The position numbers and the translations under genes are program-made. From assembly GCF_900890425.1 (NCBI RefSeq), contig NZ_CAAHFG010000001.1, forward strand, positions 1,116,001-1,180,000: DNA of 64,000 bases, read 5' to 3'. Of this stretch, positions 46,006 through 54,563 are shown piece after piece (positions within the stretch are counted from its first letter, which is position 1; every line of letters starts with the position of its first letter). The notes beneath the pieces were generated by a model. That model had not been told where the DNA came from, did no database searches, and worked only from the letters and a program-made list of their open reading frames with translations. This DNA is from Pontiella desulfatans (GTDB taxonomy: Bacteria; Verrucomicrobiota; Kiritimatiellia; Kiritimatiellales; Pontiellaceae).

Positions 46006-46716
46006 TTACAATGTTTTGATACGAACATTGCGGAACCAGACCGGCTGACCGTGGTACTGGAGCCCGACGTGGCCCTCGCGGGGCATATCCGTGTAGGCGG
46101 TTTTAAATTTATTCGTACTGCCGTCCGGATTTTTCCCGACCTCCGTCCACAGGTTCAGGTCCATGGAGTTAATCAGTTTCCCGTTCAGCACCACATGGAT
46201 CCAGTTATCATTGGCAATGACGGTATAGTGGTTCCATTCGCCAACGGGGTTGAGTTTGGGTTTAGCGTCGGCGGCTTTGCAGTCATAGATGGAACCGATG
46301 GAATTACGCGGCGTTTTTCCATCCTCCTGCATAATCTGCACTTCCATGGTGGTTTGGAGCCAGTTTGCAATATCACCACAGCGGATAAATATTCCGCTAT
46401 TTGTGTCCTTTGCATTTTTAAATTCGAGATCGATGATAAAATTCGAGTAGCGTTTTGTGCTCCAGATATCGCGCGGGTGCCGGGGTTTTTTCTTCCCCGT
46501 TTTCGGAGGTAGTGGTTTGGTGACCCGTTCCGGTGTCGGCTGGAGAATGTCGCCTTTGAACTGCCACATCTTTTCGGTCAGTTGCGCGTTGGACAGATCC
46601 TTCGCGAACAAGGGAGCGTAGCCTTTGTCGTTTGCTGCCTGCTCCATCAACTCCCCGATATCCGCCACCGAAGCAGTTGCAACGGCCATTATTCCCAGAA
46701 TCCACACTGTTTTCAT
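46006..46716 (-). CDS. DUF1080 (3-keto-disaccharide hydrolase-like) secreted protein
   Basis: The protein is 236 aa. A signal peptide is followed by a LamG/jelly-roll domain of the DUF1080 type: IWSTKRYSNFIIDLEFKN, SGIFIRCGDIANWLQTTMEV, GEWNHYTVIANDNWIHVVLN, and GHVGLQYHGQPVWFRNVRIK. The family includes proteins linked to hydrolysis of 3-keto-disaccharides, working with oxidoreductases of the Gfo/Idh/MocA kind; two proteins of that fold lie in the divergent array. It is the first gene of the minus-strand operon with two sulfatases, 10 nt upstream of the next start. Confidence 0.85.
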   Translation of the reverse strand: MKTVWILGIMAVATASVADIGELMEQAANDKGYAPLFAKDLSNAQLTEKMWQFKGDILQPTPERVTKPLPPKTGKKKPRHPRDIWSTKRYSNFIIDLEFKNAKDTNSGIFIRCGDIANWLQTTMEVQIMQEDGKTPRNSIGSIYDCKAADAKPKLNPVGEWNHYTVIANDNWIHVVLNGKLINSMDLNLWTEVGKNPDGSTNKFKTAYTDMPREGHVGLQYHGQPVWFRNVRIKTL

Positions 46717-46780
46717 ATTCCACCTTCGTTATTTGGTTGATGTTCTTGGAATGGCTAAGCCATGGTTGAACGTAATATAT

Positions 46781-46830
46781 TACACTACCATGCTTGGTCT
46801 GTACAAGACGCTGTGTGCATGATTGCTGTA
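46781..46830 (+). promoter_or_regulatory. Recurrent TACAC/TACAAGAC promoter-like element (copy 10)
   Basis: TACACTA at 46781 is followed by CCATGCTTGGTCTG and TACAAGAC (46802-46809), then TTGCTGTA around 46823-46830. The sulfatase ATG is at 46896. It would drive the ten-gene plus-strand array. Confidence 0.6.
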
Positions 46831-46895
46831 GTCTCGTGGAATTATTGTGGGATATAGTATTTCCATGTCGCTTCATCCGGAAGGGAGCACAGTCT

Positions 46896-48395
46896 ATGAA
46901 AAGAAACATTCGCTATGCAGCAGCCATGGTTTTTGTTGCGCTATCCGTATGCGGGGCAGATGTCGATAAACCCAATATTCTGTTCATTATTTCCGACGAC
47001 CTGACTGCGGCGCTGGGTTGCTATGGACATCCTCAATGCAAAACCCCGAACATTGACCGGATCGCGGCGCGCGGCGTGCGCTTCGACAACGTGTATTGCA
47101 TGAACCCGGTCTGCGGCCCCTCCCGCGCGTCGCTCATGACAGGACGCTACCCGGGGGATCTGGACTGCTACAGCAACCGCGATTCAAAAACACTGTTTCA
47201 GGACCCGTCCGTCACCAGCATGACCGAGCCGTTCCGTCGGGAGGGCTGGTTTGTCGCACGGGTCAGCAAGGTTTATCACATGGGCATTCCCGGCGACATC
47301 GCCAGGGGCGGAGCCGGAGCGGATCATGCCGCATCGTGGGATGTGGCGGTCAATATCAAGGATCTTGAACAAAACCAGCCGGGGAAATACGAGCACCTTA
47401 CCCCGAAGATGAAGAGTTCCGGCATGGCGTTCAAGGTGGTCGAGACCGAAGCGGGTGCGTTGGAACTGGCCGATGGCAAGGCGGCCACCCAGGCCATTGG
47501 GCTACTCAGGGAGCATGGGGACAAGCCGTTTTTTCTGGCGGTGGGCTTTGTGCGGCCGCACGTCCCGTTGGTCGCGCCGCCGGAATTTTTCGAACCCTAC
47601 CTGCTGGACGGCATCGAGCTGCAACAGGTTCCGGAAAACGATCTCGCGGATATCCCCGAAGCGCACCAGTTCGATGTCAACGAAGTCAAGTATGGCATGT
47701 CCGAAGAGCAGCAGCTCAAGGCGCTTCGCGCCTACTATGCCTCCATTTCCTACATGGATGCCCAGGTCGGGCGCCTGTTGGACGAGCTGGAGCGGTTGGG
47801 TTTGCACGACGACACCATCGTCGTTTTCACCTCCGACCACGGCTACCACCTGGGCGAGCACCACATGTGGCAAAAGCAGTCCCTGTTCGAAAATTCCTCC
47901 CGCGTTCCCTTCATCGTTTCTGTTCCATGGCTGGCGGATGCGCACGGAAAGGGCTGCGACCGCATTGCGGAGCATATCGACTTGTTTCCGACCCTCACCG
48001 ATCTTTGCGGCATTGAGGCACCTGCCGACTTGCCGGGAGAGTCGATGCAGAACCTGCTCAAGGATCCGGAGCGGGGTTCGTGGAATAAAACCGCGGCATA
48101 CACCCTCAACAGCAAGGGCGGGGAAACCGTGCGCAACGATCGCTTCCGCCTAATCGTCTGGCACGACGGAAAGAGCGGTACCGAACTCTACAACCATGAA
48201 AAGGATCCCGGCGAATTCACCAACCTTGCCGACAATCCGGAATATGCCGCCAAGCTAAAAGAAATGCGGGCGTTGCTCGATCAACGGCGGCGCGTGGCGA
48301 AGACCGATGTGAAAGCCTATCTGGAGAAGGTTCCTCCGGCTTTCGACAAACAGAAATTCCTGAAGAATCAACAGCGAAAAAAGAAACAACCCTGA
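46896..48395 (+). CDS. Secreted sulfatase, iduronate-2-sulfatase-like
   Basis: The protein is 499 aa. The start at 46896 follows AAGGGAG at good distance and gives a signal peptide (MKRNIRYAAAMVFVALSVCG). The metal segment is KPNILFIISDDLTAALGCYG and the formylglycine motif C-G-P-S-R is at residues 73-77. It is a close paralog of the sulfatase at 39646. The C-terminus is a short Lys-rich tail (RKKKQP). It is the first gene of a plus-strand array running to 63905 in which every gap is under 60 nt. Confidence 0.92.
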   Translation: MKRNIRYAAAMVFVALSVCGADVDKPNILFIISDDLTAALGCYGHPQCKTPNIDRIAARGVRFDNVYCMNPVCGPSRASLMTGRYPGDLDCYSNRDSKTLFQDPSVTSMTEPFRREGWFVARVSKVYHMGIPGDIARGGAGADHAASWDVAVNIKDLEQNQPGKYEHLTPKMKSSGMAFKVVETEAGALELADGKAATQAIGLLREHGDKPFFLAVGFVRPHVPLVAPPEFFEPYLLDGIELQQVPENDLADIPEAHQFDVNEVKYGMSEEQQLKALRAYYASISYMDAQVGRLLDELERLGLHDDTIVVFTSDHGYHLGEHHMWQKQSLFENSSRVPFIVSVPWLADAHGKGCDRIAEHIDLFPTLTDLCGIEAPADLPGESMQNLLKDPERGSWNKTAAYTLNSKGGETVRNDRFRLIVWHDGKSGTELYNHEKDPGEFTNLADNPEYAAKLKEMRALLDQRRRVAKTDVKAYLEKVPPAFDKQKFLKNQQRKKKQP

Positions 48396-48426
48396 ATGGA
48401 ACTTGGAGATACAAGGAGATGGAACA

Positions 48427-49809
48427 ATGAATACTAGCCGAAAGAATTTTATGATCTCATCCGCCGTTGCGGCCATGTCTGCCCCCATGGTTGGAACAGC
48501 AGGTTTGTTTGGCAAGGGTCGCCGAAACATGTGCGGCTACGGGGCACTCCCGCTGGAAAAGGTTCGCGTGGGCATCATTGGCGTGGGATCGCGTGGCAAG
48601 GGCGCGGTCAAGCGGCTCGCGAACATCCAGGATGTGGAAATCGTTGCGCTGTGCGACTTGGGAGAGGCGGAGGTGAATCTTTCACAGCAAACTCTGGAAA
48701 AAGCGGGACGTCCCGCGGCGAAGGCTTATTTTGGTTCCGAGGAGATTTGGAAGGAACTGGTGGCGCTCGATCTCGATCTGGTCTACATCGCGACGCCGTG
48801 GCGCTGGCACACGCCGATGGCGGTCCATGCCATGAAGAACGGAAAGCACGCCGCCACCGAGGTGCCCGCCGCCACGACATTGGACGAATGCTGGGAGCTG
48901 GTGGAAACCTCCGAGAAAACCGGCAAGCACTGCATGATGCTCGAAAACACCTGCTACGACTTTTTCGAAATGCAGACGCTCAACATGGTGCGGCAGGGGC
49001 TTTTTGGCGAGCTGACCCATGCGGAAGGCGCGTACATTCATGCCTTGTGCCATCTTATCACGAACGAAAAAAATGGATATCAGGGCCAATGGCGCTTCAA
49101 CCAGAACAACACAAAAAACGGAAACCTCTATCCGACCCACGGGCTGGGGCCGATATCGCAGTGCATGGAGATCAACCGGGGCAACCGCTTCTCGCATCTG
49201 GTTTCGATGTCCAGCCAGGAAGCGGCCTTCTCGGAATGGTCGAGGGCGCACGGCAAGGATAAATATGCCAACCTCGAGCACTATCGCGGCGACATGAACA
49301 CCACCACCATCAAATGCGCCCGGGGCGAGACGATCATGCTGCAGCACGATGTCAGCACGCCGCGCCCTTACAGCCGCATCCATCTGCTGCAGGGCAGCAA
49401 AGGCGTCGCGCGCAAATATCCAGAACCCCGGATCTTCATTGACCGGGGCGGGAAGGCGAAACGGCACCCCTGGTTCAACGAGGATCAAATGAAAGAGCTG
49501 GAGGAAAAGTACGAGCATCCGCTCTGCCGCACCATGGGCGAAATCGCCCGCAAGGTCGGCGGGCACGGCGGCATGGACTTCATCATGGACTACCGCTTGA
49601 TCTACTGCCTCAAGCACGGCATGTCGCTCGACCAGGATGTCTACGACGCCGCCGCATGGAGCAGCATTTTCCCGCTGAGCATCGATTCTGTCGCCAAAAA
49701 TGGCCGCACAGTCGACGTGCCGGACTTTACCCGCGGCAATTGGAAAAGCAACGCGCCGTTGGGCATCGTGAACGTCGATCCGTCCAAACTGCCCGTGGTT
49801 GGAAGCTAG
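48427..49809 (+). CDS. GH109-like (Gfo/Idh/MocA fold) secreted protein
   Basis: The protein is 460 aa. The start at 48427 follows AGGAG. SRKNFMISSAVAAM is a Tat-like signal. The NAD-binding motif is VGIIGVGSRGKG. The family fingerprints fit GH109, NAD-dependent alpha-N-acetylgalactosaminidases: EVPAATTLDECWELVE, KHCMMLENTCYDF, LTHAEGAYIH, YPTHGLGPISQCMEINRG, GGHGGMDFIMDYRL, VDVPDF. The usual HDLR after YIH reads HALC here, so activity is not certain. Tat export fits a protein that carries a folded cofactor. Its neighbours are two sulfatases. Confidence 0.85.
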   Translation: MNTSRKNFMISSAVAAMSAPMVGTAGLFGKGRRNMCGYGALPLEKVRVGIIGVGSRGKGAVKRLANIQDVEIVALCDLGEAEVNLSQQTLEKAGRPAAKAYFGSEEIWKELVALDLDLVYIATPWRWHTPMAVHAMKNGKHAATEVPAATTLDECWELVETSEKTGKHCMMLENTCYDFFEMQTLNMVRQGLFGELTHAEGAYIHALCHLITNEKNGYQGQWRFNQNNTKNGNLYPTHGLGPISQCMEINRGNRFSHLVSMSSQEAAFSEWSRAHGKDKYANLEHYRGDMNTTTIKCARGETIMLQHDVSTPRPYSRIHLLQGSKGVARKYPEPRIFIDRGGKAKRHPWFNEDQMKELEEKYEHPLCRTMGEIARKVGGHGGMDFIMDYRLIYCLKHGMSLDQDVYDAAAWSSIFPLSIDSVAKNGRTVDVPDFTRGNWKSNAPLGIVNVDPSKLPVVGS

Positions 49810-49818
49810 GGCGGTTGG

Positions 49819-51270
49819 ATGAAAAACCGCCGCAACTTTATCGTTTCCGCGGCCGCCGCCCTCGCGGCGGCTCCGGCTCTTGCCGGCACCAAGGGGCCGA
49901 GCCTTCCAAACATTGTCCTGGTGATGGCCGACGACCTCGGTTGGAAGGAGCTCGGCAGCTATGGGCAGACAAAAATCCGCACGCCGCATCTCGACCAAAT
50001 GGCGGAGGAAGGCATGCGCTTTACGCAGTTCTACACCGGCGCGCCGGTCTGCGGCCCCGCCCGGTGCAACCTGATGACCGGCAAGCACGGCGGCCATGCC
50101 TACATCCGCAACAACGGCGAAATCAAGGAGCACGAGTATCAACTGAACGGCGCGACGATCTATGGCGGCCAGACGCCCTTGGCCGCCGAGGAAACCACCA
50201 TTGCGGAAATCCTTAAGGCCAGGGGATACAAGACCGGCTGCTTCGGCAAGTGGGGGCTTGGCGCGGCGGGAACCACCGGCGATCCGCTCAAGAAAGGCTT
50301 CGACCGTTTCTACGGCTTCAACTGCCAGCGCCATGCGCACAACCTCTATCCAAAATATTTGGACAACGACGGCAAGCCCGAGTTCCTCGAAGGCAACACG
50401 CGCGGCCTCACCGGCGAAACCTACGGCCCGCAACGGATTGCCGATGAAATGCTGGAGTTTGTCGAAGAGAACCACGAGCAGCCCTTCTTCGTCTATTATC
50501 CGACGGTTCTTCCGCACCTCGCGCTCCAGGCGCCGCAGGCCGACATCGACGCCTATCTCGGGGAGTGGGAGGAAACGCCATACACGGGCAAGCGGTATCT
50601 GCCGCATCCGACGCCGCGCGCCTGCTATGCCGCCATGATTTCCTTCATGGACAAGCAGGTGGGGCGCCTCTTTGCGCAGCTGAAAGAGCTGGGGATCGAT
50701 GACAACACCCTCGTCATATTCACCTCCGACAATGGCGCGACCTTTCTTGATCAGGTGGACTACGAATTCTTCGACAGCGTCGGCGAACTGCGAGGATTGA
50801 AGGGCTCCGTCTACGAGGGCGGGGTACGCGAACCGTTCATCGCCCGCTGGCCGGGGCGGATCCCGAAGAATGCCGTCTCCGACCACATCGGCATCCACTA
50901 CGACATGCTCGCCACGCTGGCGGAAGTGGCCGGGGCGGAAGTGCCGGAAAACACCGACGGCATCAGCATTCTCCCCGAACTGTTCGGCAAGGGCGGGAAG
51001 CAGAAGAAGCATGATTTCCTGCTCTGGGATTTCGCTGGCTACAAAGGTCAAATCGCCGTGCGCATGGGCGACTGGAAAGGCATCAGGAAAGGGGTTGCGA
51101 AAAACCCGGATGCCCCGCTGGAACTGTACAACCTGAAGGCCGATCTTTCGGAGGCCATCAATGTGGCCGCCCAGCATCCGGAAATCGTGGGAAAAATCGA
51201 GTCGATCATCCTACGGGAACGCGACCAGCCGGAGCTCGAACGGTTCCGGTTTGGCAACTACCGTGATTAG
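49819..51270 (+). CDS. Sulfatase with Tat-like signal
   Basis: The protein is 483 aa. The N-terminus, MKNRRNFIVSAAAALAAAPA, has a twin-arginine motif, unlike the Sec signals of most sulfatases here. PNIVLVMADDLGWKELGSYG holds the metal ligands. The formylglycine motif C-G-P-A-R is at residues 78-82, followed by CNLMTGKHGGHAYIRNNG. GKWGLGAAG and TSDNGAT follow. It starts 9 nt after the GH109-like gene, so both are in one transcript. Export by Tat would mean folding, and possibly formylglycine maturation, in the cytoplasm. Confidence 0.9.
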   Translation: MKNRRNFIVSAAAALAAAPALAGTKGPSLPNIVLVMADDLGWKELGSYGQTKIRTPHLDQMAEEGMRFTQFYTGAPVCGPARCNLMTGKHGGHAYIRNNGEIKEHEYQLNGATIYGGQTPLAAEETTIAEILKARGYKTGCFGKWGLGAAGTTGDPLKKGFDRFYGFNCQRHAHNLYPKYLDNDGKPEFLEGNTRGLTGETYGPQRIADEMLEFVEENHEQPFFVYYPTVLPHLALQAPQADIDAYLGEWEETPYTGKRYLPHPTPRACYAAMISFMDKQVGRLFAQLKELGIDDNTLVIFTSDNGATFLDQVDYEFFDSVGELRGLKGSVYEGGVREPFIARWPGRIPKNAVSDHIGIHYDMLATLAEVAGAEVPENTDGISILPELFGKGGKQKKHDFLLWDFAGYKGQIAVRMGDWKGIRKGVAKNPDAPLELYNLKADLSEAINVAAQHPEIVGKIESIILRERDQPELERFRFGNYRD

Positions 51271-51290
51271 TTATTGAATAGGGGATGGAT

Positions 51291-53174
51291 ATGAGAAGAA
51301 TGGTTTGGGCCATGATGGCATTGGTTGTCGGGATGGCGTGTGGGGCGCAGGCGGCGCCGAAGAAAAACAAAGCAACGAAACGGGCGGTCGAGCTCGATGT
51401 TCCGCGCGACCAGGTGATCGCGGCGGCGCTCTACACGGTTCATGGTAATACGCTCAAGTTGAACGCGCAGCTCTTTCCGCTCAAGCCGGGCGAACCGCGC
51501 GATGTGCGTTTGGAAATAAAGGAGCCAACGGGCTGGGAGGAAATCCAGCGGGTCAAGGTTTGCGAAAACGAATATGGAAACGCGAGCAAGGATCGGAGCT
51601 GGACGGCGCTCTTCCGGGTAGTGGACTGGGACGACACCCGGGATGTCCGCTACCGCGTTGCGCATGGAAAGGATGCCTTTTTCGAAGGAACCATCCGCAG
51701 GAATCCGGTCGACAAGGAAGAGATCGTCGTGGCGGGCTTTACCGGCAATTCGATCAAGGATATTCATGGCGGGGATATTTCCCGCCAGGATCTGGTCGAT
51801 AATGTCAAGAAGGCCAATGCCGACCTGCTGTTTTTTTCCGGCGACCAGGTCTACGACCATACCAAGCATTATGAGTATTGGCTGAAATTCTGCCTCGATT
51901 TTTCCGAGATCCTGAAAGACCGCCCAACCGTTTCCATCCCCGATGACCACGATGTGGGCCAGCCGAACATGTGGGGCGAAGGCGGCAAGGTTTCAACCGC
52001 GTTCGGCGCGGCAGATGGCGGCTACCGGATGGCCGCTGAATATGTCATTGAAGTCGAACGCGCGCAGACGGCCAACCTGCCGGATCCATACGATCCCACC
52101 CCGATCGGGCAGGGGATCGGCGTCTACTACACCGACCTCAGCTGGGGGCGCATCAGCTTTGCGATTCTTGAAGACCGCAAGTTTAAGACGGGGCCGCTGG
52201 GCGCCGGCGCCGGAGTGGGAACGCGGCAGGATCGAGCCGACCATGTCAAGACGCCGGACTTCGATGTGAAGAAGATCGACAAACCCGGTCTGTCGCTGCT
52301 CGGCGAACGCCAACTGAAGTTCCTCGATGCATGGGGGCAGGACTGGGACGGGGCGGACTTCAAGGTCGCCTTGTCGCAAACCATTTTCTGCGGCGGCGCG
52401 CATATCCATGGAAAGGTGGGCGGGCGCCTCTATGGCGATCTCGACTCCAATGGCTGGCCGCAGACCGGGCGCAACAATGCGGTCAAGGCGCTGCGCAAGG
52501 CCCATGCCTTCCACTATGCCGGGGATCAGCATCTGGCCACCGTATTCCAGCATGGCGTCGAGGAATTCGGCGATGCCAACTATTCCTTCTGCGTGCCTTC
52601 CATCGCCAACCTCTACCTGCGCTGGTGGGAGCCGGAGGAACCCGGCGGAAACCGCAAGCCGGGGCAGGATCCGATCTTCGGCGAGCACCTCGACACGTTT
52701 GGCAACCACGTCACCTGCCACGCCGTGGCCAACCCGTCCAAGGAACCGAACGGCGGCGACAAGCTTACGACCCGCGCGGCCGGCTTTGGCCTGGTGCGCT
52801 TCAACAAGAAGACCCGCAAAATCACGATGGAATGCTGGCCGCGCAATACCGACATTTCCGATCCCGCGAACAAGCCCTATCCCGGTTGGCCCATCACCAT
52901 CGACCAAACCGACAACTATGGACGCAAGGCGGTCGCCCATTTGCCCACCCTGAAAATCAAGGGGGCGAAGAATCCGGTTGTCAAAGTCATTGATGAAGGC
53001 ACCGGCGAGTGGGTCTATGCCCTGCGCATCAACGGCGACACGTTCCAGCCCAAGGTGTTCAAGAAGGGAACCTACACGGTTGAGGTCGATGGCAAGATCC
53101 TCCGGGGCTTGGAAGCCCGGCAACTGAACGACCCGGAAGTGGTTGAGATTGAACCGATCCACAAGGCCATGTAA
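51291..53174 (+). CDS. PhoD-like metallophosphoesterase
   Basis: The protein is 627 aa. The start at 51291 is preferred over 51285 because AGGGG sits 6 nt upstream and MRRMVWAMMALVVG is the signal peptide. An N-terminal Ig-like domain (~40-140) precedes the catalytic domain, with LLFFSGDQVYDHTKHYEYWL and SIPDDHDVGQPNMWGEGGK as metal-binding motifs of the PhoD family; HYAGDQHLATVFQHG supplies later His ligands. PhoD-type enzymes cleave phosphodiesters or monoesters and often need Ca/Fe. Its place in a sulfatase array suggests action on a phosphate- or sulfate-bearing glycan; this is inference. Confidence 0.85.
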   Translation: MRRMVWAMMALVVGMACGAQAAPKKNKATKRAVELDVPRDQVIAAALYTVHGNTLKLNAQLFPLKPGEPRDVRLEIKEPTGWEEIQRVKVCENEYGNASKDRSWTALFRVVDWDDTRDVRYRVAHGKDAFFEGTIRRNPVDKEEIVVAGFTGNSIKDIHGGDISRQDLVDNVKKANADLLFFSGDQVYDHTKHYEYWLKFCLDFSEILKDRPTVSIPDDHDVGQPNMWGEGGKVSTAFGAADGGYRMAAEYVIEVERAQTANLPDPYDPTPIGQGIGVYYTDLSWGRISFAILEDRKFKTGPLGAGAGVGTRQDRADHVKTPDFDVKKIDKPGLSLLGERQLKFLDAWGQDWDGADFKVALSQTIFCGGAHIHGKVGGRLYGDLDSNGWPQTGRNNAVKALRKAHAFHYAGDQHLATVFQHGVEEFGDANYSFCVPSIANLYLRWWEPEEPGGNRKPGQDPIFGEHLDTFGNHVTCHAVANPSKEPNGGDKLTTRAAGFGLVRFNKKTRKITMECWPRNTDISDPANKPYPGWPITIDQTDNYGRKAVAHLPTLKIKGAKNPVVKVIDEGTGEWVYALRINGDTFQPKVFKKGTYTVEVDGKILRGLEARQLNDPEVVEIEPIHKAM

Positions 53175-53205
53175 TCGGCAGGTTGGTAAAAAGAGGGGTG
53201 GTTTC

Positions 53206-54561
53206 ATGAAACTTCCAAATAGCAGGCGCAAGTTTATGGCGGCATCGGTCGCAACGGGTCTTTTCCAAATTGTTCCGCGCCATGTGCTGGGCGGGACGAA
53301 CCACACCGCGCCCAGCGACCGGCTCAATATCGCTGGAATCGGCGTCGGCGGGCAGGGCGGAAGAATTATCCGGTCGGCTGCATCGCACAGCAACATTGTG
53401 GCGTTGTGCGATGTGGATCATGCCTATGCGGCGCGCCTGCTCAAAAAATTCCCCAAGGCGGCGCGCTATGCGGACTACCGCGAGATGCTCGACAAGCAGA
53501 AGGATATCGATGCGGTCATGATCGGCACTCCGGATCATACGCATGCCGTGATCTCCGTTGCGGCCATGCAGGCCGGAAAACATGTCTATTGCGAAAAGCC
53601 GCTGACGCGCGAGATCCACGAAGCGCGGCGAGTGGCCCAGGTGGCCAAAGGGACCGGCGTCGCCACCCAGCTGGGTATCCAGCGGCATGCCATGGAGGGG
53701 CCGCGGCTGCTCAACGAATGGATCGCCGCAGGCGCCATCGGCGAGGTTCGCGAGGTCGAAGCCTGGAGCACCCTGTCCTACTATCCCTTCGGGCATAAAA
53801 AATGGTCGCCCGCGTTCCCGCGTCGCCCGGCGGAAACCCCGCCGGTTCCGGATGGGCTGGACTGGGATGCATGGATTGGCCCTGCGGCAATGCGCCCCTA
53901 CCACAGCGTTTACCATCCCGCCTCCTGGCGTGCATGGTGGGATTTCGGCACCGGCATGATGGGAGATCGCGGCGTACATACGATCGACCCGATCATGTGG
54001 GCGCTACAGCTCGGCATGCCCGAGAGCGTCGAGGCAACCTCGACCGGGTTGAACCCGGACACGCATCCGCTGACCTCGATCGTGACCTTTCGTTTCCCCG
54101 CCCGCGAGGGGCGGCCACCGGTGAAGTTGACCTGGTATGAAGGGCTTCGGCCGCCGCGTCCTCCGGAGCTCGAAGACGGGCGCCTGTTCGGGGGCGAGCA
54201 GGGCGGAATTCTGTTCAAGGGCAGCAAGGGCATGCTGATGTCCGACTACACGGCATCGAGCCCGCGGTTGATTCCAGAACAAAAAATGCGCGAGTTCATG
54301 CCCAACCGCCCGCCCAAGACGATTCCACGAATCGAGGAAGGCGACCACGTGCTCAACTGGACCAAGGCCTGCAAGGGGCAGGAGAAGGCAGGAACCGATT
54401 TTGAATATGGCGCACGCATCACCGAAATCTGCCTGCTTGGCAATCTTGCCAAGCGCGTGAACGGGTTGATTCGGTGGGATGCCGAAAACATGCGGGTCAC
54501 CAATAACGACGAAGCAAATCGGTATGTTGAAACCGACTATCGGCAAGGATGGAGCCTTTAA
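53206..54561 (+). CDS. Tat-exported Gfo/Idh/MocA oxidoreductase
   Basis: The protein is 451 aa. The start at 53206 (AGAGGGG upstream) gives NSRRKFMAASVATG, a clear twin-arginine signal. The Rossmann motif is GIGVGGQG and the dinucleotide/substrate motif is VYCEKPLTREIHEARR. The C-terminal half contains the family's beta-sheet domain. The final ~75 residues (VLNWTKACKGQEKAGTDF, TEICLLGNLAKRVNGLIRWD) are the same module that was fused onto the repeat protein at 25130. Likely reaction: NAD-dependent oxidation or reduction of a sugar; substrate unknown. The URO-D-like gene starts 2 nt after its stop. Confidence 0.9.
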   Translation: MKLPNSRRKFMAASVATGLFQIVPRHVLGGTNHTAPSDRLNIAGIGVGGQGGRIIRSAASHSNIVALCDVDHAYAARLLKKFPKAARYADYREMLDKQKDIDAVMIGTPDHTHAVISVAAMQAGKHVYCEKPLTREIHEARRVAQVAKGTGVATQLGIQRHAMEGPRLLNEWIAAGAIGEVREVEAWSTLSYYPFGHKKWSPAFPRRPAETPPVPDGLDWDAWIGPAAMRPYHSVYHPASWRAWWDFGTGMMGDRGVHTIDPIMWALQLGMPESVEATSTGLNPDTHPLTSIVTFRFPAREGRPPVKLTWYEGLRPPRPPELEDGRLFGGEQGGILFKGSKGMLMSDYTASSPRLIPEQKMREFMPNRPPKTIPRIEEGDHVLNWTKACKGQEKAGTDFEYGARITEICLLGNLAKRVNGLIRWDAENMRVTNNDEANRYVETDYRQGWSL

Positions 54562-54563
54562 CG

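Noticed and set aside
48682-51177. 831-codon open frame on the minus strand
   Set aside because: It mirrors two well-supported plus-strand genes (GH109-like and sulfatase) and has no domain or signal; long antisense frames are expected at this composition.
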